Part shown: positions 36,777 to 49,597 of the stretch, piece by piece
Numbering within the stretch: position 1 is the first letter of the stretch
How the letters are laid out: every line of letters begins with the position of its first letter
Source of the DNA: Limonium bicolor
Lineage: Eukaryota; Streptophyta; Magnoliopsida; Caryophyllales; Plumbaginaceae
Length of the DNA: 64,000 nucleotides
Assembly: GCA_023374045.1 (NCBI GenBank)
Contig: CM041779.1
Coordinates: 301,392,167 to 301,456,166 of the forward strand
Direction: 5' to 3'
Program-made: the position numbers and the translations under genes
Notes under the pieces: generated by a model
Seen by the model: the letters and a program-made list of their open reading frames with translations, nothing else
Told to the model about the DNA's origin: nothing
Databases searched by the model: none

Positions 36777-39700
36777 ACCAGCCTTTTACTCAGTGCAGAT
36801 GGAACAACCATCCACTTAGCCACAAGCGAGAGTCGAGAGTGGACTTAAACCTCCCAACGACAAGTTCCTTCACTGACTCACATTCCCGTGGCCAAATGCC
36901 TCGGTCGAATGCCAGGCTGCAGCTCAGACTGTGTCAACTCCGTCCCTCTCCCTGCAGCCCGAGTACTTGTGCGTCCCTTAGCGGCCGCACTCGTCCTCGG
37001 TACCGTCGGGCCTCCAACAGTCCAACAGCCAAAGACCCCAACTAGTACGAGTCAGTAAGGTGTGCTAACGCGGACCACGTCGCACCCTGTCTCCACCCTG
37101 TTCCAGGACTCAACACTTGACGAACCGTCAGACGGCTCTGATGTGCAATGCCCCTTGCACCTTTCGTGGCAGGAGTCATACAATCAGGATGACCCTTAGT
37201 TGCCTCGTGCCAGTGGTCACACTAGCACTCGCAACCTAAGGGCGGTATTGACCACAAAGTGGTCATTACCTCTTGGAGTCGGTACCAAGCCATCCTGGGG
37301 ACCCATGCTCACACGCTTGCCCCGTCCCCTTCAGGCCCGGGCGGTGCCTTCCACAGCACCCGTTAACTGACCTAAGGGTCAGCAATGAGCACAACATGCT
37401 CAGACTATTGGAGTCGCTACCAAGCCACCCTAGCAGCATGCATGCTCAAGGCACATCCGGTCCTCATTAGGCCCGGACAGATGCCCTCCACAGCATCCGC
37501 AAACACGGCCCTCGCTTGAGTCACAAGCTGACGCAACTCAGCTCGGCCCTGACATCCTCTAGTTGCTTCGTGCCCGTGGTGACACTGGCACTTGCAACCT
37601 AAGGGCAGCACTAAGCACAATGTGCTCGTGCTATTGGAGTCACTACGAAGCCACCCTGGTAGTGTGCATACCCGAAGGCATACCCGGTCCTTACTAGGCC
37701 CGGATGGGTGTCCTCCACAACACCCGCTAACTCAGCCCTCGCTCGAGTCACAAGCTGGCGCAACTCAGCTCGGCCAAGACTAACGCAACGTGCCCTTCAA
37801 CTGATGCCCATCCCTCGGACCTTCGTCCTTAGGGAGTCTCAAGGACCGTGGAACTTAAGGGGTAGGTCAAAGCGACAATCAAGTATGGGGTTGACAAGCA
37901 ATCCCAACATAAGTCTTAACGGGCACCAACCAAAGGGCAAACTGGCATGGAGCTACTTGTAACCAAGCAGCTCGCCAAAGGGGCATGACAAACCTCCCCC
38001 ACCGAAGCTCTTGCCGTCCCCGGCAAGATACAGCAATGAGTCTTAGCTCAGCTAAGGAGATTTCATCATGCTCCAACAGCTTACCTACTTTTGAAGGTAT
38101 AACACCCACAGACAATGTCTTTGACCAACACCCACAGGCAACTGCCTTGAACCGTTAACCGGTGTGTTTCCCAAAGCTCAAACATTTTTTACTTCTACAA
38201 CGTTCTACTTGAATGGATCATCGATTTATAGAGCGCCACACCATTGGTGGTGTTTTGTGTATTTTCTTTGCGACACTTGCTACTTAGTGCCCTATTTCTC
38301 AAACTGTTGCGACGTCCTGAGTCCTTCCATTCGCATCGCAATGACACCAAGTGAACAACCAACATGTTGCTGCGACATCCTGAGTCCTTCCATTCGTGGC
38401 GCGGCAACATTTTGATGATGCTGTGCAGTAACGGGTTCCCCATGTCTCCTCGATGTTCAATGTCCTTAATCCTTCAATTCTCATTGACACTTACTGCACA
38501 GCTTGTCATCGGCGGCATCAGCCCTGATAAGCTAAGCCTTGGCTGGCTGTGCCGACTCTTGTGCAGAATTTGCACGAGTGACGAAGACCCTGACAGGTCA
38601 ACGTCTGCACGCCAGATGGCGTTTCCTCTTTGGCTACACCCGAGAAACAACCACCTCAAAGGAACCAAGTAGTTTAAGTGCTAAGCACCTAACCACGAGA
38701 CGAAGGGCAACGTCGAAGCCATAAGAAGGAACTTCCCCACTGGTCCTGGGACGCAAGTGCGTCTCCTGCTATATTCAAGTACTGTAAAAATTCCCTAGGT
38801 TCCCTCACCTTAGTGAAGCCCTGGGCCGAAGCCACACTGCACCTAAAACTCCGGGACCTTCCACAGGCATGGGGCCCTGAAGAGGACCACACCACTTCCT
38901 GCTAAACTGCGCGATATAGTCACTATCGCGGCACCGCAAGGCACTTGCAAGTGCACCCAACACTTGGTAGCACAAAGCCACATCGGGTCTCAAGTCCCAT
39001 TTTGAGCCAAAGGTAGTTTGGGTTAGATCACATCGCTAATTCTGCTCTAGGTCACCATGGCTAGCGAAGCTTTCACATAGAACCACATGACTAAGCGAAT
39101 TAGATTCACAGTACAAGCAGTCCGGCTAGAAAGATGGGCCAATCAGCCCCAGTTTCAACTTGATACGGCAACAACATCCCCAACACTTAATTCTGGTGAG
39201 GACATCTTAAGCTCACGCGGTCAAAGTCTACGAAGCCTAGTCGTGGACTTATGACAACCCTTGAATCAAGTTTTGAACAGCATCCGCTTTCAACACAAGG
39301 AAGAAAGGGCAAGGTTGTTATGGGAGCACCCCTAATGTGCCTCCTTATCAGGAGCATAGGTTGTCCACCCTTAATTGGAACGAATCTTCCAATTTACGAG
39401 GAGTTCCAAGAGTTTCCTAGGACCGTGGGGTTTACCCTTCCGCACCTCAGATCTCGTATCACATCCGATTCACCGCAGGTTTAGAAGGTCTCTCCTCACT
39501 AGGAGGAAACCAAGCTAACGTCCAATTTTACTTAGAACCACGTATGCACCTTACCACAAAGAGTTTGCGAAAAGGCTACTTTCTCATGAGCTTACATGCT
39601 CATTTCCCGATAGTAGGACCAATTGAATCCCCATCACGTATCTAAGGCCAACGTTGGCCCCGTTCCAAAAGAACACCACTTCTTGGTATCACCTCTTTTA

Positions 39701-41507
39701 CTAGGTTCCCTTTTCCAACTAACCCTGGAGCTCAGGGGACTTAGGTCATTGCCACAACAACCTTGTCTACGGATTATCCGCAAGATTTTGTTGGCGACAT
39801 GACCTTGTTATCGGCCTAACAGCCCATAACAAACCACGACGTCCTAGAACGTCAAATCCACCAACACGCTCCGACAGCTTACCCACACAGTAGGCTCGCT
39901 TGGTGAAGTGACAACACCGATCGAGGTATGGGAACGAACTAGTCCTTGGCTTACCAGCCTTTGACCGGTCCACAAGAATACCTAGTTGGACAAGCCAACC
40001 CTCAAGGAACCCAACAACAACCTCAAATTGCTATGATCAATCAAGGGGACCGATTCTCTCTTCTAAAGGCGCGTTCACCCTCAGATTCGGTCTCTTGAAG
40101 CTTAAACCAGAATTCAGTGTGTCTTACATCTAAGGCTAACCCATCGGTCTCTCATAACATTATGCGCATCACCGCGTGAACCTTTAGCTCAACACGAATT
40201 ACCACATCTCAGTGGCGGGTCCGGACCGCAATAACCAAGTTGTTTGACGCGCACTGCCAATAGGTCAACACCAAGTCATCCATCAACTACCCAAAGATGG
40301 TTGAACCTACCGAACACAGGTTTACACCCGGAGTTCGAGGACTCACCGGCAACGTCAAAAACACCTATGGTTTTGACTTTCGCCAGCAACGGCAGGGGCA
40401 AGAACCCATGTCAAACGCTTTGCTCGATCAATCCTTCGTTGCAACCGTTAAGCCAAACCTCTGTTGACCATCTAGAACCTCAACACGATTCATATCCATA
40501 AATGAACCGAAAGGCTAAGATTGACCAGCATCTCTAAAGGTTCATCAAGCGACTTTAGCAACGTTCCAACAATGTCCTTTAAGACCTGCCTGTCTTGCTA
40601 ACGTCCCAACAACGGAGCGATGCTCCTACGGCAGCTTGGGCCTCACCCAGCAGCCTACAAATAGTCATCCGATCTGACACCGCTAGGCCAAGCCTAAGAT
40701 CTGAATCGTTGACCTCTAAGGGGACAAGGCTCAGCTCAGGCCTTCGGTCTGAACGGCCACAAGCCATTCTGCGAGACTGGGTTTGCAGCCAGCACCTAAT
40801 CCACGTCGGCTCCAACAAGCTCATTTACAACAACATGAGATCAAACTTCTTTCATTGCAGCTTCAAGTGAAGGCAAGAAAGAAGAACTCAAGGTAAGCCC
40901 ATAAGGGTTGTACCTAGGTGTGAAAGTACACACGATCGGCATGTTGCAAGAGACTACCATCCCTACTCGTAGGGTCATACAGACAACTTCTCTTCCGAAC
41001 ACGCGAAAGGTCTCAAACCCACGCTTGTTCGAACCAACTTGACATCTAACCCCGCACACCTGACCTTGTCATTGGGCAAACACTCTCGTAGAGTTTGCAT
41101 GACACTTCAACGTACGAGCAAGTTATCCCGATCCCATCAAGGACTGAACAGGATGAGCCAACCTTCAGGAGAAGGATCTTTTCCGACTTAGACAAATGAG
41201 TCAACCTACGAAAGTAGGGTCTCTTTGCTAAAGGCATTCAAGAACCCATTTGCAGTCTTTGACTAAGGATTAGTAAACCTTCCTTCGAAGGATCTTTTCT
41301 AACTAAGTCCATCACAAGTCGGGCTAACTCATAGCTTAGCCTCGTCCTAACCCTTCCCCAATGAGACCATTACAGCAAGGGTATTGGTTTAAGCCTAACT
41401 TGAGTTAACTCAACCCATGAAATTAAGTCACAACGGTAAACTAATAGGTTTCATCAAAGCCTTCATCCCAAACTAACTGTCCGAATGGAATCAACAACAA
41501 CAGCCCG
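36777..41507 (+). repeat. Left arm of the giant palindrome
   Basis: Contains three diverged units of roughly 140-230 bp around 37265-37790 (each with ggagtcg.taccaagccaccc and a tccacagcacccg phrase) and three copies of a ctgagtccttccattcg phrase or its variant at 38315-38490. No protein motif recognised. Confidence 0.85.
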
Positions 41508-41519
41508 TTGTGACCAAGG
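41508..41519. other. Loop at the centre of the palindrome
   Basis: Twelve unpaired bases, ttgtgaccaagg. On the right side the adjacent ttg run has one more triplet than the left-side caa run. Confidence 0.85.
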
Positions 41520-44500
41520 CGGGCTGTTGTTGTTGTTGATTCCATTCGGACGGTTAGTATGGGATGAACTTTGATGAAACCTATTTGTTTGCTGTTGTGA
41601 CTTAACTTCGTGGGTTGCGTTGACTGAAGTTAGGCTCGATCAAATACCCTTGCCGTAATGGTCTCATTGGGGAGGGTTCGGACGAGGCTAAGCTATGAGT
41701 TAGCCCGACTTGTGATGGACTTAGTTAGAAAAGATCCTTCGAAGGAAGGTTTACTAATCCTTAGTCCAAAGACTGAAATGGGTTCTTGAATGCCTTTAGC
41801 AAAGACCCTACTTTCGTAGGTTGACTCATTTGTATAAGTCGGAAAAGATCCTTCTGCTGAAGGTTGGCTCATCTTGTTCAGTCCTTGATGGGATCAGGAT
41901 AACTTGCTCGTACGTTGAAGTGTCATGCAAACTCTACGAGACTGTTTGCCCAATGACAAGGTCAGGTGTGCGGGGTTAGATGTCAAGTTGGTTCGAACAA
42001 GCGTGGGTTTGAGACCTGTCGCGTGTTCGGAAGAGAAGTTGTCCGTATGACCCTGCTAGTAGGGATGGTAGTCTCTTGCAACATGCCGATCGTGTGTACT
42101 TTCACACCTAGGTACAACCCTTATGGGCTTACCTTGAGTTCTCCTTTCTTGCCTTCACTTGAAGATGCAATGAAAGAAGTTTGATCTCATGTTGCTATAA
42201 ATGAGCTTGCTGGAGCCGACCAGAATTAGGTGCTGGCTGTAAACCCAGTCTCGCAGAATGGCTTGGGGCCGTTCAGACCGAGGGCCTAAGCTGAGCCTTG
42301 TCCTCTTAGAGGTCAATGATTCAGATCTTAGGCTTGGCCTAGCGGTGTCAGATCGGATGACTATTTGTCGGCTGCTGGGTGAGGCCCAAGCTGCCGTAGG
42401 AGCATCGCTCCGTTGTTGGGACGTTAGCACGATCCGATGTTCAAACATCTTCGTCTCTTGATCAGTGACGAACGTTTTGAAGACTAGCAGGTCTTAAAGG
42501 ACATTGTTGGAACGTTGCTAGAGTCGCATGATGAACCTTTAGACATGCTGGTCAATCTTAGCCTTTCGGTTCATTTATGGATATGAATCGTGTTGAGGTT
42601 CTAGATGGTCAACAGAGGTTTGGCTAAACGGTTGCAACCAAGGATTGACCGAGCAAAGTGTTTGACATAGGTTCTTGCCCCTGCCATTGCTGGTAAAAGT
42701 CAAAACATTGGTGTTTTCCGCGTTGCCGGTGAGTCCTCGGACTCCAGGTGTAATCCTGTTGGTAGGTTCAACCATCTTCAGGTGGTTGATGGATGACTTT
42801 GTGTTGACCTATTGGCAGTGCGCGTCAAACAACTTGGTTATTGTGGTCCGGACCCGCCACTGAGATGTGGTAATTCGTGTTGAGCTAAAGGTTCACGCGG
42901 TGATGCGCACAATGTATGAGAGACCGATGGGTTACCCTAAGATGTAAGACACACTGAATTCTAGTTTAAGCTTCAAGAGACCGAATCTGAGGGTGAACGC
43001 GCCTTTAGAAGAGAGAATCGGTCCCCTTGATTGATCATAGCAATTTGAGGTTGTTGGGTTCCTTGAGGGTTGGCTTGTCCAACTAGGTATTCTTGTGGAC
43101 GGGTCAAAGGCTGGTAAGCCAAGGACTTGTTCGTTTCCATACCTCGATCGGTGTTGTCACTTCACCAAGCGAGCCTACTGTGTGGGCAAGCTGCCGGAGC
43201 GTGTGGTGGATTTGACGTTCTAGGACGTCGTGGTTTGTTATGGGCTGTTAGGCCGATAACAAGGTCATGTCTCCAACAAAACCTTGCGGATAATCCGTAG
43301 ACAAGGTTGTTGTGGCAATGACCTATGTCCCCTGAGCTCCAGGGTTAGTTGGAAAAGGGAACCTAGTAAAGGAGGTGATACCAAGAAGTGGTGTTCTTTT
43401 GGAACGGAGCCAACGTTGGCCTTAGATACGTGATGGGGATTCAATTGGTCCTACTATCGGGAAATGAGCATGTAAGCTCATGAGAAAGTAGCCTTTTTGC
43501 AAACTCCTTTGTGGTAAGGTGCATACGTGGTTCTAAGTAAAATTGGATGTTAGCTTGGTTTCCTCCTAGTGAGGAGAGACCTTCTAAACCCTGCGGTGAA
43601 TCGGATGTGATACGAGATCTGAGGTGCGGAAGGGTAAACCCCATGGGTCCCAGGAAACTCTTGGAACTCCTCGTAAATTGGAAGATTCGTTCCAATTAAG
43701 GGTGGACAACCTATGCTCCTGATAAGGAGGCACATTAGGGGTGCTCCCATAACAACCTTGCCCTTTCTTCCTTGTGTTGAAAGCGGATGCTGTGTTGAAA
43801 CTTGATTCAAGGGTTGTCATAAGTCCACGACTAGTCTTCGTAGACTTTGACCGCTTGAGCTTAAGATGGCTTCACCAGAATCTACTGTTGGGATTTTGTT
43901 GCCGTATCAAGTTGAAAATGGGGCTGATTGGCCCATCTTTCTAGCCGGACTGCTTGTACTGTGAAATCTAATTCGCTTAGTCATGTGGTTCTATGTGAAA
44001 GCTTCGCTAGCCATGGTGACCTAGAGCAGAATTAGCGATGTGATCTAAGCCCAAACTACCTTTGGCTCAAAATGGGACTTGAGACCCGATGTGGCTTTGT
44101 GCTACCAAGTGTTGGGTGCACTTGCAAGTGCCTTGCGGTGCGCGATAGTGACTATATCGCGCAGTTTAGCAGGAAGTGGTGTGGTCCTCTTCAGGGCCCC
44201 ATGCCTGTGGGAAGTCCCAGAGATTTAGGTGCAGTGTGGCTTCGCCCAAGGCTTCACTAAGGTGGAACCTAGGGAATTTTCTAACAGTATTTGAATATAG
44301 CAGGAGACGCACTTGCGTCCCAGGACCGGTGGGGAAGTTCCTTCTTATGGCTTCGACGTTGCCCTTGTCTCGTGGTTAGGTGCTTAGCACTGAAACTACT
44401 TGGTTCCTTTGAGGTGTGTTGTTTCTCGGGTGTAGCCAAAGAGGAAAAGACCCATCTGGCGTGCAGACGTTGACCTGTCAGGGTCTTCGTCACTCGTGCA

Positions 44501-46278
44501 AATTCTGCACAAGAGTCGGCACAGCCAGCCAAGGCTCAGCTTATCAGGACTGATGCCGCCGATGACAAGCAGTGCAGTAAGTGTCAATGCGAATTGAAGG
44601 ATTAAGGACATTGACATCGAGGAGACATGGGGAACCGTTACTGCACAGCATCATCGAAATGTTGCCGCGCCACGAATGGAAGGACTCAGGATGTTGCAGC
44701 AACGTGTTGGTTGTTCACTTGGTGTCATTGCGATGCAAATGGAAGGACTCAGGACGTCACAACAGTTTGAGAAACAGGGCACTAAGTAGCAATGTGTCGC
44801 AAAGAAAAGACACAAAACACCACCAATGGTGTGGCGCTCTATAGACCGATGATCCATTCAAGTAGAACGTGGCAGAAGTAAAAAATGTTTGAGCTTCGGG
44901 AAACACACCGGTTAACGGTTCAAGGCAGTTGCCTGTGGGTGTTGGTCAAAGACATTGTATGTGGGTGTGTATACCTTCAAAGTAAGTAAACTGTTGGAGC
45001 ATGATGAAATCTCCTTAGCTGAGCTAAGACTCATTGATGTATCTTGCCGGGGACGGCAAGAGCTTCGGTGGGGGAGATTTGTCATGCCCCTTTTGGCGAG
45101 CTGCTTGGTTACAAGTAGCTCCATGCTAGTTTGCCCTTTGGTTGGTGCCTGTTAAGACTTGTGTTGGGATTGCTTGTCAACCCCATACTTGATTGTCGCT
45201 TTGACCTAGCCCCTTAAGTTCCACGGTCCTTGAGACTCCCTGAGGACGAAGGTCCAAGGGATGGGCATCAGTTGAAGGGCATGTTACGTTGGTCTTGGAC
45301 GAGCTGAGTTGCGCCAGCTTGTGACTCGAGCGAGGGCTGAGTTAGCGGGTGTTGTGGAGGACACCCGTCCGGGCTAGTAAGGACCGGGTATGCCTTCGGG
45401 TATGCACACTGCCAGGGTGGCTTGGTAGTGACTCCAATAGCACGAGCATACATTGTGCTTAGTGCTCCTTAGGTTGCAACAGTGCCAAGTGTCACCACGG
45501 GCACGAAGAAAACTAGAGGATGTCAGGGCCGAGCTGAGTTGCGTCAGCTTGTGACTCAAGTGAGGGCCGTGTTTGCGGATGCTGTAGAGGGCATCTGTCC
45601 TGGCCTAATGAGGACCGGATGTGCCTTGAGTATGCACGCTGCTAGGGTAGCTGGTAGCGACTCCAATAGTCTGAGCATGTTGTGCTCAGTGCTGACCCTT
45701 AGGTCAGTTAGCGGGTGCTGTGGAAGGCACCTGCCCGGGCCTGAAGGGGACCGGGCAAGCCTGTGAGCATGCATGTCCCCAGGATGGCTTGGTATCGACT
45801 CCAAGAGGTCAATACTGCCCTTAGGTTGCGAGTGCTAGTGTGACCACTGGCACGAGGCAACTAAGGGTCATCCTGATTGTATGACTCCTGCCACGAAAGG
45901 TGCAAGGGGCATTGCACATCAGACCGTCTGACGGTTCGGCAAGTGTTGAGTCGTGGACAGGGCGGAGACAGGGTGCGACGTGGTCTGTGTTAGCACACCT
46001 TACTGACTCGTACTAGTTGGGGTCTTGGCTGTTGGACTGTTGGAGGCCCGACGGTACCGAGGACGAGTGCGGCCGCTAAGGGACACACAAAAGTCGGGCT
46101 GCAGGGAGAGGGACGGAGTTGACTCAGTCTGAGCTGCAGCCTGGCATTCGACCGAGGCATTGGCCACGGGAATGTGAGTCAGTGAAGGAACTTGTCGTTG
46201 GGAGGTTTAAGTCCACTCTCGACTCTTGCTTGTGGCTAAGTGGATGGTTGTTCCATCTGCACTGAGTAAAAGGCTGGT
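41520..46278 (-). repeat. Right arm of the giant palindrome
   Basis: Reverse complement of the left arm, including the mirrored units at about 45290-45800 and 44570-44780. It is 28 bp longer than the left arm from small indels. Confidence 0.85.
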
Positions 46279-46391
46279 GGGTCTTTGACCCAACGCCGGT
46301 GATGCCTAATTGGTCTCATGGCCTAATCCGTAAGAGCCCCTTGGGGTCTCGCTTCCGCGCAAAAATTTTCGGATTAAGGTTGGGCATTACA
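46279..46391 (-). other. Unpaired 113-bp end of the palindrome element
   Basis: Present only on the right side. On the minus strand it begins TGTAATGCCCAACC, which looks like an LTR start, and contains an inverted pair CTTAATCCG/CGGATTA(G). It suggests that each arm derives from an LTR-like sequence whose left copy lost its first 113 bp. No target duplication is visible between 46392-46396 (attgt) and 36772-36776 (ttttt). Confidence 0.5.
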
Positions 46392-48606
46392 ATTGTGGTG
46401 CCCATATGTTACCCATTTGTAACAATGTTATGAAATATCATATATTATACTTATATAATTCATATAAACTCCAAATTTAACCAAATAAACTTCTAAAAAT
46501 TCCTAAAACCTAAGGTCTGTTCTAAATTCTATTTAGTACCCAAGTTTCGGAAATCACAATAAACCCTATCTCTTATAAATCCTTTACAATTTAATAACCA
46601 TATTAATATAAGGTAGTATTTTAATTTCTTAAAATCTCCAAACTTGGTCAAGTCTCCTATATAGTCAACTTTGACTTCCAATGCCAAATGGGAACCAAAC
46701 TTTCGGTAATTACTAGTTATACCCATAGTTTTCTATTTTTACAATTTTGACCTAAAACTTTATAAAATGTTATAATATTTATTAAATTCATTTAAAAACC
46801 CTAAACTCCTCTAAAATAAGCCCACGACTTTATATTTTACTAGTAATTACCATTTGACCCCAAACTTAATTATATAAGCATAAATTAAACTAAATAAGCT
46901 TTAAACTTAAATTAAAATGGCCTAAAGACATGGCCTTATTACAACTTTGCTTTATAACAAAAATTACACATAAATAGCTCAATTTATACAATAAACTCAC
47001 GCCTTGCTGTAGTTGTATTTATTTTTTTTCCACATAATGTCATAATTTGACCATTATGTTAATTAAATCACTTAAATGACTAGCTTAATTTATCTTAGTC
47101 ATTTTTTACCATACTTAGGTTAATATAACCCATATATTTAACTCCACTCTCGGCATAATAAATATATATGCTAAGAAATCATAAAAATCATAAGTTTAAG
47201 GTGTTTATACCTTGATTTGTCCTTGTAACAACTCGGCAGCTTGGAAGAAAAATCATCACATCATTTAGACATGTTTAATACACCAAAATAAGATATGGTT
47301 ACACTCCAAGCATGAGCTTAACCATAAGGAATAATTAATGTAAGATTTAAGGCAAAAATCACCTTAAAAATGCAAGGAAGTTTCCAAATGATTTCAGCCT
47401 GAATTAAACACACCACATGGTGTTAAATTCATCATATAAACATAGGAAATAGCTAGACAACAACAAGCTGCTATGGTAATAGGTTTTACCTTGGCAAAAT
47501 GCCTTAAAGAATGGTATTTCCTTTGAATTTCGGCCACCCTTGCTCCAAATGTTAACCAACTGAATGAACATGTAAATATAAAGATTATGAGTGTATAAAC
47601 TCATAAAAAAAACAGAGAAGAAAACCATATGAAGAAAGGAGATGCTTAAGGTATGTTTTTACCTTAAAATGCAAATTTTGGAAACTTGGTCCCTATACTT
47701 GCTTCAGCAGAGATTGGTGTTTGTTATAGCCTTAAAACACTGAGAATGAGCCATGGAAAGTGATAGATCATGAGCTCCAAGTGTAGGTAATGAAGAGATG
47801 AAGAAAAAGAGCTAAAATATGCCTTAAACCATTACCTTAGGTGCTTAAGAGATTTATTTGTCTTCCACACTCAAGAAAATAGCTTGAGAGAGTTTGGAAG
47901 GGTTGATGTCTCGGCTGGAATGGGACAAGAGGAAAGAGAATGAGAGGAAAAGGTGTTAAATGGATAAAATGTATTAAAAGGAATAGTAACAAGGTGATTC
48001 ATCACTTTAGGAAGATATTTAGCATAATTAATGCTGTATGTGCTGTCTTCCTTCCTCCTTGCCTGCCGACAGCCATAAGGTTAGAAGGGTCAATTATTTG
48101 ACCATTGACCAAACTTGATCAATTTGCTTAAAAATGCACTATTTGGTTACTATTCACAAATAATGTCATATTTTGATTTTTATTTTCAAACTTTGATTTA
48201 GACTTTATAATATAGTCTATCATGTCAAATTAATGATATAATGATATACTCCAGTCTTTAAAATGACAAAAAGTCATTATCTTAGAGCTCATACAGAAAA
48301 ACGTGCTTTAAGGTGTTTTAGTGCACATTTTGTCTCACAGGGTGTTTCTGAGCTTAGTTTTCTTTGAGAACAGTTTTTTTGTGTTCCTTACTTCATTATA
48401 ATACTTAGTAATCCACTTTGGATCTTATTTGAGGTCTTACAATCTTTATGGTGTCTTAAAGCACATTTTTGGCTTTACCGATCTTAAAGCATGTTTTGCC
48501 TTGTTGAGATCTTTTAGATTGTTCCCCAATGGTATTTAGATGTTTATTAACCATCTTAGATCATTAATAGATCATTTAATTAAGTTTTAAGGTTAGGGGT
48601 ATTTCA
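46392..48606 (-). repeat. 5' LTR of the minus-strand chromovirus, 5' part
   Basis: Read on the minus strand it starts TGAAATACCCCTAACC at 48606, the same start type as the LTR at 57039. It is AT-rich and includes CT-rich leader-like sequence near 47.9 kb. No coding motif. Pairing with 34307-36776 as one LTR is inferred from order, orientation and total length (about 4.7 kb). Confidence 0.65.
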
Positions 48607-49122
48607 CTTATACACATGCTGGAGCATTTTTCGTCTTTTATAGAAAACACTCGTTATTTTACCCGGTTTTAGCACTATTCACTAATCGGCCCGTTTTCTG
48701 GATTTTTTCTTGTTTCTTTAATTTTAATGGTTCTTAAGATTCCATTAATGTTTAATTATAATTATTTGGTTGACTATAATTTTATGGGTTCATTTAACCA
48801 CTCAGTCACGTTTTCAGGTTTTCTTGAAAAACGTGCGCTAAAGCTTTATTAGCGTTTTAATTTATTTTATGGATCCGTTTCTTTGGGAATTGTTCCCGTA
48901 TATTGTTTAAGCATTATTATGCCTTGGAAATCCATCAAAGACCCTTGTTGAGGTCTTATTCCTCTCATGGTCATTTAACGCTCCTTTTTGCGTTTTTCAC
49001 TTTCTAAGCGTTTCTCTTTTCTTTTGGGTTTATTTTCATCACCAAAATTCTTGAGGCACTAATAGGCTCTCAAATATCGTATTAGAATAGTTTTATCACC
49101 ATACTTAGGTTCGGGTATTTCA
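48607..49122 (-). repeat. Start of another minus-strand chromovirus-type LTR
   Basis: On the minus strand it begins TGAAATACCCGAACC at 49122 and resembles the first 500 bp of the LARD LTR (shared aaacgtgact, aacgggcc.g.tgagtgaatagtg). It is cut after 516 bp by the start of the next minus-strand LTR. The rest is not in the window. Confidence 0.72.
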
Positions 49123-49257
49123 AAGAATGCATAAAATTATGTGCTAGAATTGTGTTGGTTGAGATGAGAGAGAATTATGGTGATGCTAAATGAAAAGGTA
49201 AAATTTTTGTTTGTTGTTTAAGGGCCTTGGAGCCAAGCAATTTAAGATTGTGGCATT
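49123..49257 (+). repeat. Fragment of an older plus-strand chromovirus LTR (left piece)
   Basis: The part near 49215-49250 resembles 58610-58645 in the LTR of the element at 57039 (taagggcct...gccaagca.tttaag). It continues at 55215 after the inserted solo LTR. Its last five bases are gcatt. Confidence 0.65.
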
Positions 49258-49450
49258 TGATATACCGAATATTGATATATCTTTCAGTGCCTAAACCCCT
49301 AATATTCCTGGTCTTTTTCCTAAGTTTACGATTTTATGATGTTTATATCTTTGTTAAAGTGAAAATACCTCACACTGGCTTGTTTTGGTGTTTTTTTAAA
49401 CTTAGGACGCAATTTGGGAGAAATTCGGTACAAAAGGGCAAAACTGGGTC

Positions 49451-49597
49451 ACGTTCGGACTTACGTCCGACCCTATGGTCCGGAAGCCTTGTACCTGTCT
49501 GGCAACTCACCCGGACGCTGACTCGGACATGACTGAATTCTCACTCCTTGAAGCTTTAGCTTGTCCGGATTATGTGTTCGGCTAAATGATCCGGACA
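49451..49597 (+). repeat. Dyad modules in the solo Athila-type LTR
   Basis: A clear 36-nt unit lies at 49562-49597 (TGTCCGGATT ... ATCCGGACA). A looser one lies at 49451-49486 and a partial one near 49510-49528. The position within the LTR corresponds to 20324-20579. Confidence 0.7.

Larger units (their letters stand above)
36777..46278. repeat. Giant palindrome: inverted repeat with 4.7 kb arms and a 12-nt loop
   Basis: Left arm 36777-41507 pairs with right arm 41520-46278 along the whole length. The outermost match is accagccttttactcag against ctgagtaaaaggctggt. The centre is caacagcccg-ttgtgaccaagg-cgggctgttg. The arms are richer in GC than the flanks. By eye they differ by a few per cent, more near the centre, with many C/T and G/A changes. 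Open frames in the arms mirror one another, are short, and match nothing I know, so I annotate no gene. A transcript through it would form a very long hairpin. Origin unknown: candidates are a foldback transposon, an inverted duplication of a retroelement part, or an assembly artefact (arm divergence argues against the last). Confidence 0.9.

Noticed and set aside
37273..45804. Many 60-100-codon frames in the palindrome arms
   Set aside because: They are mirrored because the arms are inverted copies, none exceeds about 100 codons and none shows a domain. Differences between arms do not favour third codon positions by eye.
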